A stretch of DNA of 64,000 nt from Callorhinus ursinus (Eukaryota; Chordata; Mammalia; Carnivora; Otariidae), in contig NW_020313057.1 of assembly GCF_003265705.1 (NCBI RefSeq), positions 3,197,893 to 3,261,892 of the forward strand, in the 5' to 3' direction. Both the position numbers and the translations under genes were made by a program. This document shows, piece by piece, positions 47,018 to 60,000 of the stretch. Within the stretch, counting starts at the first letter, position 1. Every line of letters starts with the position of its first letter. The notes under the pieces were generated by a model. The model was not told the DNA's origin. It ran no database searches and was given only the letters and a program-made list of their open reading frames with translations.

Positions 47018-48604
47018 CCACTTGTATAATGCATCATGTACTTCCAGCATTCTGGAGTTGGGGGGACCTCAAGACACACCCAAGAAATCAGGAACCTGAG
47101 GTGGAGGGCAGTGAAATCACGTTCCAGTTCCTGCTGTGTAATGGTGGACACAGGGCTAAGGATCTTCTGGAGTCAGACAGAAGACCAAGAATCAGTCCAC
47201 TCAGGGATATTTTTTATGCCATGGTGACCACTCATAATTCTAAGAAAATACAAATATAAATAAACTCAGGGGATTTATGCATAAAAGATTGTCAAGATAG
47301 GCTTTGTCTGCGACTATATGCTGGTCAAGGAGGGCCACAAACTTTGCCCAAAATGGTAGATCCTGAAAGAATGCTAAATCCATTAAGTCAATGTTGGAAA
47401 CAGCCATCTCCCCTTCAGCTGAAGGGGGGCAATTTATGATAAAATGCTTTTTAACAGAAAATGACTATCCCACATTTTATTAGTGGGAAATAGCCCTGTT
47501 TTCCACTTCTAGAAGGTATGATACAAATCATTAAAAAGTAAATATGAAGAATTTTTTTAAAAATTAGTTTTTCTAGTCTTTGTTTGGAATACATAAAAAT
47601 TGATTCAAGTTTTTTTGTATTGGCAGACTTGATGTTCGTATTTGTGAATCTGAAGCTCTGTCAGAAGCTGAATTATCAAAGATTAATCAAATATTTAGTC
47701 CACTAAGGCAGAAAAGCAGCTTGGTACATTTGAAAGATTTTTTTGTTAAAGTTATAGAAACCAAAATGAGCTTTCTGTCTAGCCTTTAAACAGATAATTA
47801 AATTAATCAGTGTACCCCAATCTCCAAGCTACCTAATTAGTTTTACATCTAAGGAGTTAAATAGAAAAGTATATCACTTTCATTTATTTTACACTTGTAC
47901 CAAATGTATATATTTACTAGAGAAATATATATCTAGAGTGGAAATATGTGCCTTTAAATATGATGGAGGGCTCTTGAAAGACCTAGATATAAAAGGATTA
48001 CCGCCAATCACATTAAAGTTGAAAGCAGAGGATTTTGCAAAAAAAGACAAAAATTGGTTTCATTGCTAATCAAAACGCCAGCATCCATGCATGCCTGCTG
48101 CAATCTGAAAAAGGTGCAGATTCTCGAAGCTGTGAATTGAATTGATAATTCCTCTTGCTGAAATGAACAGTTAATGCAAATCTGTCCAAGTTCATGAATC
48201 ACATTTGGGACTGGGCAGATGGTCCATCCCCAAAATCATGACTGCACCAATTTCACTGAGAGGAGGTTTTCACAGGACAGTGAGTGCAGATGAATAGATG
48301 GCAAGATAGCTACCCACAAGTTCCCACCCTGTTCTGCAGGCTGAGCTCTCGCTGGCGTGTTGCGGTGCCCAATGTGTGAGACAGTCTTTTTTCCCAGCAT
48401 ACCCAGGGGCATTGGTTTGAAAGGCAGGCTCTCCGAATATGAGCTTCTGAGATTTGTGCAATCTCTCTGCTGCAGAAAGAATTTATGATAAGGGAGCATG
48501 CTCCCTGCAAAGCATCAGAGCCTCACCCAGAGGTGGTCAAGAAATTGTACCAGGACTGTTGATTGGAGAACATAACTGCTAAAATCTACCCTTCATAGAG
48601 TAAC
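47018..48604. other. AT-rich unique sequence, nothing supported
   Basis: No repeat or coding signal recognised. AT content is high over 47500-47960. Confidence 0.5.
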
Positions 48605-48760
48605 CCCCCCACCCTAGGAGGTGATGTTCACATCAGCATTCACAGATGAGAGAACAGAGAGGTAATAAATTGCCCCAAGTCATACAGCTAGTACATAGGA
48701 GTTCGAATTCAACCACTTTTCTGTCTCCAGCATCCATACACTTAACCACGGGCCTAGCTT
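48605..48760 (-). repeat. MIR, minus orientation
   Basis: 'cattcacagatgagagaacagagaggtaataaattgccccaagtcatacagctagtacataggagttcgaattcaac' is reverse-complement MIR. Confidence 0.85.
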
Positions 48761-50264
48761 GGCATGAGGTCCCCTACCTTGTGAGGTTTTCGGAGCGTGT
48801 GACGAACACTTCTTATACAAGCAGATGGGGGGCAGGTGATTTCCCTTAGTAAAGAGGAGGAGGATTTCTTCTGGCTTTTAGTAAGGACATGTTTCAAAAT
48901 ATACCTGGCATTTTGTTTTCATTGAGCTTCAGTGAAGCCAACATCAGGAGAGATCTGTGTCATTGGAAAGAGAGTTTGTGACTCACAGTTCCCAAGAAGA
49001 GGGGGCATGGTGCGCCATGCAGGGCCACCCAGGGAAGCATCAAGGTTGGCCAGGAGGCAGAAGGAGCAAGGAGAAAGCGTGGGCCAAAGCCTTTATTCTG
49101 TGTTGTTGTTGTTGTTGTTGTTGTTTTCACAGAAAAGAACAGGCAAGTCAGGGTAAGTAGCTGAGCAGGTTTAGCATTGGATGCTTTGAGTAATTTGGGC
49201 AAGCTCTGGGCTATAGAGGCGGTCCCCAGTTACCTGGCCCTGAGCTGATTTAGGGTAGGAGGATAGTGTCCTGGTCTGTAGGAGCCTAAAGGAGGTGGGG
49301 GTGGGGCGGGTACGGACTCAGAATTGGTCAGTTTGCACACCAAGGTGTGCTTGCAGGCAAATCGTTTGCTATCTCTAGGAATGAGCTCACCCTGAGAGAA
49401 ACAGTCTGTCCTCAGGTCCACGGGGTGCCAAGATGTCAAAACATCATAAAATGTAGAAAATAAAAAAAATATGAGTAATACAATGGAACACTTAAAAAAC
49501 CTTCTGTGCCTGTGCCTTTTTTCACTTTCCCCCATGACAACATAAGCAGCAGTCGTGGCTACAGATATTTTATGGGACGGTTTTGACGTTGGTGGAACAC
49601 ACTGTGTGTGCACTGTTTGCAAGTCCATGAGGACTGAAACGTGCCCCTGTCCTCCTTTCCTCTGGGCGTAACCTCTCCTAAATGGGTCTTTATTAGCTCC
49701 AGGGCTTGGGTCATGGAAATATTTCTTTAGAAATATGATCATCTGCTTCTTTCACAGCCAAAGTTTTCATTACCTGGAGTTTCAGCTGGGTAAGGTGCGG
49801 AGGAGGCACTTAACCAAGCTATTGATGTCATAGTATGAGCTCATACTTAGTTTTTGTTTTATTGCTGTCTTTTGCAATTATCTGCCTGCTATTGCGCCCA
49901 TAAACAAAAAAATTGTGGCTGAGAAAGGAATCTGTTTGAAATGTCTGCTCATCCATTGGTGGGCATGAAACAGTAGCAGTAATGTGGCCGTTAGAGACAC
50001 TGTCCCACTCCTCTGTTATTTCCCTGCTTAACCCTGCCCTCTGGTATGTCCCTAGACTGAAGCCATGTCTGGAGGGACCACCTTTGTCATGTGGAGGCGC
50101 CTGGGGACCCAGTTCCTTTTAGGCAAAGACAGAACCGAATGGAGACAGTCACAGCCCATCACACCCCACTGTCCCTCCTCACTGCCCTTTTGCAGAGCCT
50201 GATGGCTGAAAACAAGCATCATGACAGTTGGCTCCAAGCCTTACCTACCCAGTGACCAGTGCTG
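48761..50264. other. Unique sequence with (GTT)n repeat
   Basis: (GTT)8 lies at about 49102-49126. A 170-codon minus frame at 49230-49742 has one hydrophobic stretch (about residues 88-98) and a proline run near its end, but no recognisable domain or splice support. Treated as non-coding. Confidence 0.45.
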
Positions 50265-50430
50265 GTCCCCTAATCTCTCTGTGCTTCAGGGTTCTTTGTT
50301 CCTGATCTCTAGAATGCAGTGACATGATAGAGCCTATTTCATAAGTTTGGTAAGAGAAATGAGTTAAATAACCATTCCAGGGACAGAGTAAGGGCTCAAA
50401 AATGTCAGCCGCTATTAGTGATCTTTTGAA
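50265..50430 (+). repeat. MIR, plus orientation
   Basis: 'cctaatctctctgtgcttcagggttc', 'gagcctatttcataagtttggtaagagaaatgag' and 'cagagtaagggctcaaaaatgtcagc' match MIR. Confidence 0.7.
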
Positions 50431-50449
50431 CAGCATTGTATGTATGGGC

Positions 50450-50592
50450 CAGGGTCTACCTCCAGCAAAATCACCTAAGAGGCTATGACAAGGGTCCTAT
50501 AGAATCACAGTTCCTAGGGAAGGTTCCAGGATTCTGCACCCCAGCTGGTTCTCACATATACTTAGCCCACTAATGTGTGAGAGCCCCACCTT
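50450..50592. repeat. MER5-like hAT remnant
   Basis: 'ccagcaaaatcacctaagaggctatgac', 'cagttcctagggaaggttccaggattctgcacccc' and 'gtgtgagagccccacc' resemble a MER5-type element. Confidence 0.5.
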
Positions 50593-50840
50593 AGAGTGTA
50601 GGGTGGCACAGTGGGTGCGGTAGGGACTTTGCAGGCAGACATATCTACCTTCAAAACTTCACCTTACCTCTTAGATAGATCTGGGTAATGCAGAACAAGT
50701 TACTGGATTTGGCTTCTGAGAGCCACCATTTCAGTAAATTGAGATACTAAAGTCTATCTTGTTCAATAAATATTTGTCAGTGATACTCTGTATAAGATAC
50801 TCTGCTAGGTGCTGGGGATAAAAGAGTGACCATTCTTGAA
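50593..50840 (+). repeat. MIR remnant plus old dispersed repeat fragment
   Basis: The part to about 50755 has MIR order. The rest ('aataaatatttgtcagtgatactctgtataagatactctgctaggtgctggggataaaagagtg') belongs to the unassigned ancient repeat. Confidence 0.5.
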
Positions 50841-51649
50841 AAATCTGTTTGTTTCAACCTTTGTCAGATCTTTGCAGGTCACTCTAGTAAAGTCACAGTC
50901 AACTCACCCAGATTGGTGACTACCTGTCATGATCAGTTCTAGGTCTGAAAATGTGCTGGGAGAGATGCCTTGAAGAGTTAGCTTATGGGCTGCAGAGCTA
51001 CTCTATTTACATTTTCACAGTGCCCATAAAAACCAGTTACCAAGTCAAATACACTTGAGTTACAGATGCCTCTTCCTCATCCGGGTCAGCCCCATCTCAG
51101 CCACAGTGAAATGCCAGAGCAGGGGCCACTGGCCATGCCACTCAGCCCAAGAGATAGCATGGCACGGGGGAAGGAGCACCGGGGGTAAAGTAACTAACCC
51201 AGTTCCATCACCAACTAGTTGGTCACAGTAGATACAACACTGCAAACTCCGTGAGTTGCAGAACCTTGTTCTGTACCATAAGGATGTTGGATTCAGAGAA
51301 CTCTATAATCTCTTCTGATTTAATGGCTCATGGGAAATCGATTCTAAATGCCATTAGGAATTCTAGGCCCTCCTTGAATGAGTGGTTACCAGGATCCCCA
51401 CCATCTACCTCTCATCTCCCACCCTCCAAGTCCGTAGGCTTCTAGTCACTCTTGGGAAAGAAAGGTTAACTTCTGTAGGAAGCCTCTTGCATTGGCTGAC
51501 AGTAGAGATGGCACATCTTTTGCAGAATCTGTGCCTGGAATATTAATAAAAATATGCCAGGCTGTATCTGTGTTTTTAACAAGTAGTAGAAAATCTTTTA
51601 AATATATGGTTCAAAGTAAGAAGGATTTACCTTAAGAAAAATTGCATGT
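50841..51649. other. Unique sequence, nothing supported
   Basis: Only short frames of no recognisable nature. Confidence 0.5.
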
Positions 51650-51905
51650 TGAGTGGTCTAGGGCAGTGCAACACCATGGCTGGAGCCAGAATCTGAAAAC
51701 AGATCCTGAAGCTGCCACATGAAGCTAGCTGCATCACCTCAAACAAGTTACCCCCCTTCTCTGAGCCCGAGGAGAATGATGTTGCCTCCTAAGAGCACTG
51801 TAGGGATCAAGAACAATAATGACCGTCTAGAGCTTGGCACACTGCCTTGCATGGTAGAAGACACTCAGTATATAATAGTTATTTGCCATTATTATTATCA
51901 TCATA
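51650..51905 (+). repeat. MIR, plus orientation
   Basis: 'gagccagaatctgaaaacagatcctgaagctgccaca', 'caaacaagttaccccccttctctgagcc' and 'gcttggcacactgccttgcatggtagaagacactcag' followed by 'ttattattatcat' is MIR in order. Confidence 0.75.
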
Positions 51906-51995
51906 TTATTGCACTTTTACAATCTCCATGACATAGAGCTTGCTATTCAACTTTCACTTCTTTTCTTTTCTTTTCACTATATAGGGTCTGCAGAG

Positions 51996-52223
51996 CTGGT
52001 ATGATTTTTATTATTTTTTTTAAAGATTTTATTTGTTTATTTGACAGAGAGAGAGAGAGCCCAGGCAAGGGGAGCAGCAGGCAGAGGGAGAGGGAGAAGG
52101 AGACTTCCCGCCAAGCAGGGAGCCTGACGCGGGACTCGATCCCAGGGCCCTGGGATCATGACCTGAGCTGAAGGCAGACGCTTAACCGATTGAGCCACCC
52201 AGGCGCCCCTGGTATTATTTTTA
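51996..52223 (-). mobile_element. Can-SINE, minus strand, 15-bp TSD
   Basis: T-rich tail 'ttttttttaaagattttatttgtttatttgac' at 52013-52045, a GA-rich tract, 'gggactcgatcccagggccctgggatcatgacctgagc' and the head complement 'gagccacccaggcgcc'. Duplication ctggtatgattttta (51996-52010) and ctggtattattttta (52209-52223), one mismatch. Confidence 0.96.
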
Positions 52224-53814
52224 GATGAGAAATCACTTGCTGGTGAGCGTTTCTTCCCACCCAGTTCTAGTTCAGAGGATCTCACACAGAGGTGGCTTCC
52301 CTATTTGCTCTTCCACCTGAGCTCTCCAGCTAGGCACGTGCCCAGAGCCCGGGAGGGAGGCACACCAGCCCGATTCCAGTTGCCTAATGTAGTAAGCTGA
52401 CGACTGTCTCGTGGCCTCATTTCTCTTCTGTTACGGGCCCTTTCAACTTCAGTGCACACACATGTGCAGAAGGAAGTCGATATCAGAAATGTCACTTCAG
52501 CACAGACCAGAAATTGACTACTGTGGTTTTTGCAAGTCATGGAGAGTTTATTAAAAATTAAATTGACAGCAAAAAAGAACTCTGACTAGGAGAAGCCCAT
52601 AAACTTAATGGCATTTATTAATCTATGGGCTATTATAAAATGAGTGATCATTCTATAAAAGCAGTGAAGAGCTGTGATTTCGTTAGGATGACGCTCGCTG
52701 TCTCCCCTTGCACAGATAACAACTATCCCCACCCTCATCTGAGCCAACTTGGGCACCCAGCAGCGAGCTCCCCACTTCAAACGAAGTGCCTCTTTCTCCA
52801 AGCCTCTCTGTCATTTGACGCGTCTGTCTCCTTAGAGATCAGTCCTTAATTCTGACGATGAAGCCTGGCAAAAATGAGCAAGAAGACAGCAGAAGAGGCA
52901 AAAAGGGATTCCAACTGGGTACTGACCACCCCAGGTCCTTTTCCCAGTTCAGCCTTTTGCTGGCAGGACCTGCCCCCTCTCAAGCTTCTGTTCCTTTACC
53001 TGTAAAACGAGGGCTTGCATAACTGGCTCCTGGTATCCTTTAATAATTGCAAGCCATGCCCAGGATCCGAAAGGTTATCTGGTCCAGCAGAGTGTTGGCA
53101 AACAACCCCCAGCCCAGGTGGGACTCATTGTCTTGGCCCTGGAACCAACGTGGCATGAGGAAAGAGGAAAGCACCAACAAAGGACACTCCCTGCTCATCA
53201 AATCGCTACTCCCCACGAGTCCAGTAAGACAAAAGAGGGTGTGAGGTGCTGGGGTGCTTAGGACATTGTGGGTGTGGGGGGTGCCTTTCTGGACTAATCC
53301 ATGCATAGGTGCCAGTTTCAGTGTCCACAGGCTGGAAAAATACAGAAAAGAGAAGGGGATATAGAACATCAAAAAAGCCTTGAGTTGGTACCTAAGGAAC
53401 AAATTAAAAAGTGCGAAAGTAACAGAGAGAGCAGATACTTTGGATATAAATGTCTCTCTCTAGGACACTGCAGGTGCAGGAGATGGAGGGAGTACTCGAG
53501 CTGCCCAACACCAAGGCCACAGTCTTACCGAGTGTAGAGGTGTTTGGGTGTTGAAGGATGCACAGAAGCAAGTCTACACAGCTCGTTAGTCTCTGGCCAG
53601 TAAACATGTTGTTCTAAAAAGCACTGTGTTATTTCACCCATGTCATTAAATACCATTACTGTTGAGGCTTGATTACCTGAAAATTAGTGCTGGATGTTAA
53701 AAAAAAAAAAAAGATGGAATCAAGAACCATAATTTCCGTTCATGGAAATATTAGACAATACTTTCATTTTTATCTCATCACCTTTCCTTACATTTTTGAG
53801 GTATAAATATGCCT
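52224..53814. other. Unique sequence, possible MIR core near 53.0 kb
   Basis: 'ttctgttcctttacctgtaaaacgagggcttgc' at about 52986-53020 resembles a MIR core. There is a run of 13-14 A at about 53699-53712. No gene supported. Confidence 0.45.
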
Positions 53815-54040
53815 AACATTTATTGAATGTTTATTTGATACCGGCCCCTGTTTTAAGTGCTTTCTGTGGCATTGTATGCTTAATCTTCATGTGGACCTCA
53901 TAAGGTGTTTGCTGTTATTACCACCGATATGTAGATGGGGCAAGTGCAGCACCCTAAGTACGTACGTGGGCGACGAGTAGTAGAGATGGGATTTGAACTA
54001 CCTGCGAGGATCTGCTCTTAACCTCTCTGCCACACGAGGG
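53815..54040 (-). repeat. MIR, minus orientation, near full length
   Basis: 'attgaatgtttatttgataccggcccctgttttaagtgctttctg', 'catgtggacctcataaggtgtttgctgttattacc' and 'gatgggatttgaactacctgcgag' are reverse-complement MIR in order. Confidence 0.8.
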
Positions 54041-54449
54041 GCAGGGGCTGGGCCCCTCCTACCCTGTGGTGCCTGACGACTGGGGTTGATGAGAAGGAAG
54101 ACGAGGCATCTTGGTGCCCTGCCTTGGCACTCCACGATGATCAAACCCTGGACTGTTCCAGTCTCTAAGGGAAATTCTTCAAGACCTAGAGGTAGTCTTG
54201 TTTCCTTGTGTCTGTGAGGAATTCTTAGGACTCATGCAGAGTGTGGAGCCTTAATTCAAGCAGTCAGCAGGGAGAGGCTGAATGCGGACGTGTCCATCTC
54301 CACAGAGAGGGATGACAGCCCAGTGATCCTCTGGGTCCTTTCCACCCTTGGGATTCAAAATAAAAACCCCAAGAATGCTACAAGCAGGACTGTTGTCCCC
54401 TCAGGGTCCGGCGAAGCAGAGAGAAGATGAACCTCTGGCTGCTATTTAT
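54041..54449. other. Unique sequence, nothing supported
   Basis: No recognisable feature. Confidence 0.5.
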
Positions 54450-54674
54450 TAGAATTATCCAGTCGGGCGCCTGGGGGGCTCAGTCGGTTAAGCGACTGCC
54501 TTCGGCTCAGGTCATGATCCTGGAGTCCCGGGATCGAGTCCCGCATCGGGCTCCCTGCTCAGCAGGGAGTCTGCTTCTCCCTCTGACCCTCTTCCCTCTC
54601 ATGCTCTCTATCTCTCATTCTCTCTCTCTCAAATAAATAAATAAAATCTTAAAAAAAAATAGAATTATCCAGTC
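54450..54674 (+). mobile_element. Can-SINE, full length, young, perfect 15-bp TSD
   Basis: The head gggcgcctggggggctcag starts at 54465, with B-box-like 'gggatcgagtcccgcatc', a CT tract and 'aaataaataaataaaatctt' plus a short A run. The duplication tagaattatccagtc is identical at 54450-54464 and 54660-54674. The body differs from the 2.75 kb copy at about four bases and one CT unit, so both derive from the same recent source lineage. Confidence 0.97.
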
Positions 54675-55279
54675 AAGGAAATGGTCTCCTGCAATGAGAT
54701 GCTGTCTGCCTCTGAAATCTAATGACAAGGCTCAATCCTTGAAGCCACAGTGATCGTCAGGTGGATTGGGGCTTTCACCATCGTGTTCTGTTTTGCACAA
54801 CTGGGTTCATTTTATATAATCTCTTCCCTTCCATCTTTTCCTTTCCCTACCCTATGCCCTAGACACATGTGGTTGAGTGCGCAGGAGCAGGCCCATCCCC
54901 ACGCCAGGTGACACGTGTGTCACCTAATAACAAGCAACAGGAATATGCGAGATATCAAGCTTCTATGAGAATGAGACTATTTCTGAGTATTTCAGAAGAT
55001 GAAATCTATTATGTAATTTTAAAATCCTCTGAACATTAGACATGAAACCTCAGTGCAAACAGGTCTGCTTCACCTTGTGTTTGCTTCTGAAAATTAATGC
55101 ATTCATCAAACTTTATGAGGATGCAACCCACAAGGTGCAATATTAAGCTCCCATGTTGCAAAGGACCTCTGTGCACTGACATGCGTGACCTCCTAATGGC
55201 AGGGCTAGGAAAAGGCTTTCCATTCAGATGGAAGGGGATGCAGAAATTGACATTTTGCCAATACGAATCATCATCACTG
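54675..55279. other. Unique sequence with a bHLH-type palindrome
   Basis: No repeat or gene recognised apart from the palindrome at 54906-54925. Confidence 0.45.
54906..54925. promoter_or_regulatory. 20-bp palindrome centred on CACGTG
   Basis: Nine-base arms aggtgacac and gtgtcacct surround a 2-base centre. The middle contains the E-box CACGTG (54912-54917), with outer CAGGTG. Such E-boxes are bound by bHLH factors such as USF, MYC/MAX or TFE. Function here is inference only. Confidence 0.3.
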
Positions 55280-55490
55280 CAAATACTGAGGGCACACTTT
55301 AGAGTTTACGAAGCACCTTCACGTGCATTAACCACTTGGAACCTCATAACAACCGGGAGAGGTCGGTGGACTAGACATTATTATTACTATGATTACTGTT
55401 CTTACTCTCACATGACGAATGAGAAGGTCAAAGCTCAGAGGTTGCATAGTCATGCTGCTGCAGAGGAAAGGCCTGCCCTCCAGCTGACCA
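55280..55490 (-). repeat. MIR, minus orientation
   Basis: 'gagggcacactttagagtttacgaagcaccttcacgtgcattaaccacttggaacctcataacaacc' and 'gaatgagaaggtcaaagctcagaggttgcatagtc' follow reverse-complement MIR. Confidence 0.75.
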
Positions 55491-56639
55491 GGCTCAAATC
55501 TTACATCCCAGTAAGCAAGAAGAGTTTTGAATAGGAACAACAGTTTGGGGCCCAGAGGATGACTCTTCCAGCATGTATTTCTTGTCTCATGGATCGTCCT
55601 CAGTCCCATAGCATTTTCAGTCCATTACAGTACCTACCTCGGTACCATGCATGGTAGATCCCTGGATCCCTGGCATCTCCTTGCTTCTCTGAGTGTTTGA
55701 GTGACCCTAAGCTGGCCCTCATGAAAACTGCAAGGTTCTCCTAGATTCAGGCTCTGTGGTAAGAGGGTCCAAGTGGGGAACTCCAAGGGCTGCCTTCCCC
55801 GAAAGCCCCGGACACTGCCCTCCCCTCTGCGCTGGCTGCATGGTGCCCACCTCCTCACCCAGCCCCTGCATCTCTCCATCACTGAGTCTCCCCTCTGCTC
55901 CCTTACTGGAGTGCTCAGGGAGGACAAGGTCCACACCCCATTCAGCTTTGCATTCCAGGGCAAGTTGTCACGTTCAGGGGATATGTGTAGAATGGACGTA
56001 TGAAGAAATCAATTAAATAATTAATTATTAGGGGAAAATACAGACAAGTGTAGGGAAAGGCAAGTTAGCGGATTTTACCCATGTTGATACTTTGTCCCCA
56101 CAAAACGAATAGTGATGTGTTTTAACAATCATTCACCTTTTAGCTTCTTAAAATGATGGTTTTAACTCACCTGTGCAAATAACAAAGCAAACCCAAGCAC
56201 ATTTCATTCCTTGGCCATCCTCAAAAAGTTCCAGGTCCTTAGTAAGCATGCAGGTAGCCTGGTAGAGACTGGTAGGGATTCATACCACAAGTCTTCATGA
56301 CACAGCTGCTGGGCTTGACCCACACTGGGTGGGTGACTAGGTAAAGGGGTACATGGTGGGCTGGCCTCCTAATCATGGGGCTCAGGAGTGGCAGATGGAC
56401 TTAAGACCAGGTAGCCATCCAGTTAAGGTCAGATTCTTCTAATAAGTATGAGTACCCTCCTGTGGTTAAAGATAGGGGGTGTACAACAAGGAAAACAAGT
56501 CTTGGGCCAAATTCTGCCCAACATACATTTATCAGTAAACAGGCATAGACACAGAACAGAGCCTTTTCCTATAACTTGGGGAAGTCCCACTCTGTCTTTA
56601 CAACAATATGAGAACATCGCTAATGCAGGCTTGTTATTT
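55491..56639. other. Unique sequence, nothing supported
   Basis: Frames on both strands at 55634-56016 overlap in proline/serine-rich readings of C-rich DNA. None recognised. Confidence 0.5.
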
Positions 56640-56770
56640 AATGGAACATATATTTATATAATTTATTTAATGTAATATATGTCATATACAATATACATTA
56701 ATGTTTAATCAAATGTGAATACACATACTACATACACACACATGCACACAGACACACATATATATAGCCG
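56640..56770. repeat. AT-rich, TATA/CACA low-complexity tract
   Basis: 'atatatttatataatttatttaatgtaatatatgtcatatac' followed by interrupted 'catacacacacatgcacacagacacacatatatata'. Confidence 0.8.
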
Positions 56771-56879
56771 ATATTTAAGAATTTTGCATCATACATACCC
56801 AGTAAAACTTCACTCATTAATAGATAAAATATTTCAGCCCAAGTTGGGCTAAAACACACTTTTCCACTGTTGGTTTAGA

Positions 56880-57085
56880 GAAGCAACACAGTATCCTGAG
56901 AGGAGGCATGGTACTGGAAGCAGATAGACATGGGTTCCAGAACTGTCTCTGTTCTTAGGGGCCGGGAAAACTACATAAACTCTTTAGGCCTCAGTTTCTC
57001 AATTAGGAAAATAGAATTGATAATAAGTAATGCATAGTGTTGTTCAATCTGATAATGGAAGTAATGTATTTAATAGGTGTTGGAT
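56880..57085 (+). repeat. MIR, plus orientation
   Basis: 'gtactggaagcagatagacatgggttccagaactgtctctg', 'taggcctcagtttctcaattaggaaaatagaattg' and 'taatgcatagtgttgttcaatctg' follow MIR order. Confidence 0.8.
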
Positions 57086-60000
57086 TGATTAGGTACAAAG
57101 GAAATAATGTTTCTTCCCGTTTTTGCCTCTCCTCTTCCCAGTGTAGTAAAATAATCCCATGATCAAGATTTCATGAGGACATAAAGTACTTACTGGAGAG
57201 GAGAAACCATTGTTTGAAAGATGCAGACCATTTATTATTTGCATGCAAATGCGAGTATAATTTAAAATAAGCCGTATCTAGTCACCACAGATGACCTTGC
57301 AGAAACTTTTCCTGGCAAGTCTATTAGCCAGAAGTTGGCTCTGGTAACCAATTATTAAGGGCATCTTTCTCTGACTATATTCTATGGAATAGTAGACTGT
57401 CACCTAATTCTGGATAATCTCCTCTACCTTTCTGCAGGATTTATTATATTATAGGCTTCTACAGGATCGAGATTAAACCATCTAAGTCCTTTGAAGTCAA
57501 GACCTGCAGGCTTTTCTCTTACACAGCCTTCCATCACCCCATCCTCTGTGGTTAGCCAGGGCTTACCCGTGTTTTCTTCATAAAATCCCCTCCTACCCTG
57601 TGTGGGTCTCTTCCTCTCTCCCGGTTGGAGTCACCTCCATACCAGCTGTGTGCAACTGTATGTAAGCAGATGGACTGATTCTTGGACACTTCCCAGAATC
57701 TATAGGGACTCAATAAATTTTTAAGGGGAAGGAACTAGTTTTACAACCAAACCTGTGTGCAGATTAATCCAGCACCCTGCTGGCTGAGCATTTCCTCTTC
57801 TATGTGTTCATTAGACATGGACTCTGAAAGCATTACTTTCCAGGGGCACAGAAATGCTGTTGTTCCGCATAGCACTTTATAGCTTTCACAATGGCTGTGA
57901 TGTCTTCTCAACTATTGGTTTTGGTTGCTGTTGTTTTTTCTCATCTGTGTATGTCCAACATTTCAGCCTTGAAACAGCTAATAATTCATTTTGTTGAGGA
58001 TCAGGTCTTAAACATTTGTACTGCCTGAATCTGATCCTCAGTTTCTGGACGAATGGAAGATTGGAGCACAGAGCCTAAATCTAGGGGCAGCTGGTATAAC
58101 CTTGAGGCATATGCCTGCCCCACCCCTTTCACTGCTCCCTGTTTTACTCTGTCCACTGAGACCCTATTCTATAACCTGCACCCTCAAAACTCACCTTGAC
58201 TACATTCTGCTAACCATCTGAGTACTTTGCTGTTGTCATGGTACTAACTACACAAAATGTAAAAGGAACTTTTGATGACCCAACTTGTACAGGGCAACTT
58301 TCAGTCTCCCAACACCTGAGTTTTCAGGGACTTCAACTTGACCATTTGGGTGGTCCTAACAACATCATGAAAAACCCATGAAGATAGCTTACTCTTTTCC
58401 CTGAACTGCCCCTCACTCCATCCCCTCCCCTTATAACAGCCCTCGCGCAAGCTAAGACATCACCACATTAGCCTTCATGCAAGATCTTTCCCATGATGGA
58501 TACCAACCATGTAATATCTCACCTCGAGTCCCAGTTATATATTCGTTTTGGAGGGTACACTCACAGTCTTTTGTGCTTAGTTTCAATCACACAACCACAA
58601 AACCAACCATGCAAAGATGATAGGCAAGTCAAGTGAATCACCTGGGAACTTGAAGAATGTTACATTTCTTGCAGAGAACCCAGTGGATTTAGAACACCTC
58701 TTTTTATACCAAGATACTTTCAAACTTTATCTCCTCTATCTCCTTGCAGCCAACATTCATGTCATTCCCATTCCCAGCCTGCTAAAGGAATTATAAGAAG
58801 TATACCCATCAGCAAGATCCCCAGGAAAAGCATATGAATAGAAGATAATGCCTAGCACCAACATCTTGAGCTAAGTGATGGGGACACCCTAAGTTTTAGC
58901 CTGGGAAGTTGGTATGCGTGCTGGTAACAGAGTATCCTCAAGGAGCAAGCCTTGTCCTTCTTTCTCTTCTCTTTTTCTAATACTATGCTATTTTTCTTTG
59001 GCTCTTTCTCTCTTTCCCTTCATATAAATTATAAACATACGTATATATTTTCCTAGTAATCAGTACCCCTAGCTATACCTTCCCAAGACTGCATTGAAGA
59101 AACAAGTCTCATAACTGGGAGATGCAGCATTAGGGAAGGGTAGAAAAGCAATTTTCCAGAAGCATGTTTTATTACTTCTGTGGCTCAAACATCTCTATCT
59201 CACCTCATTTTCCTTTAAGGGTAAATATGTAGCAAACTGAGACACACTGATATGGGATCTCAGTGAGAAATGAATGCAGACAAAAAACTTATTAGCATAG
59301 TTTCCTCTCTTCTAAAAAAAATAAAATCCTCCCCTTTCCCAAAATAACTGATAAATGATCCTTTATGGTGATGGTTGTGGTGCTACTTTTACTGCTATCA
59401 AATGCCTACTTCACATCTTGCTGGAAATTAGAGCTTCGCAGATCCGGACAGCAAATGTGGATGATTGCAGGATGGGGTAAGGCCACTAAGGCTCAGAATA
59501 CACTAGACTTTAGAAGACCAGTTGACTTCAACTCACAGAATTTAAATCTTAAAAATATTTTAGAATTTTTTTTTCCCCAAAGAATGCTTAACAACTTAGA
59601 AGAGTTAGGGTTACGTGAATCCTATATTATGCCAAAAATTGCATAGCCACAGTTATTGTATTTGGCTTCTTGGTATCTCCTTCACTGGACATTATCATGG
59701 AGAAAGAAAAACTTCTGACTTCCCAAGGCCCCACTTGTGCCCAAACTCAGCCCAGTATCTCCTTGACCCCAAATTGCCTTGCTTCTTCTTATCTACTTGG
59801 CCATCAAACTCTCGTTGTTCAGCTGATCTCCACTAGATACCCTGAAGAAAGCAGTCTTATTAAACATTCCTCGTAGAGAATGAATGGTCAATGGACTCAA
59901 ACCTTCCCAAGAGAATTTTTATTTTATGGAGAAAGTTGTTAGTATATATCAGTGTCTAATGGGTAGAATATCAGGTGTAAACACCCACATTTCTTGAAAG

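Noticed and set aside
49230..49742. 170-codon minus frame with a hydrophobic segment and proline run
   Set aside because: The proline run comes from a G-rich stretch. No homology recognised and no acceptor or donor at its edges.
59365..59646. Plus frame beginning with a leucine/valine run, like a signal peptide
   Set aside because: The hydrophobic run reflects a GGT/GCTACTTTTACTG-type low-complexity stretch. No donor at a suitable place and no recognisable mature part.
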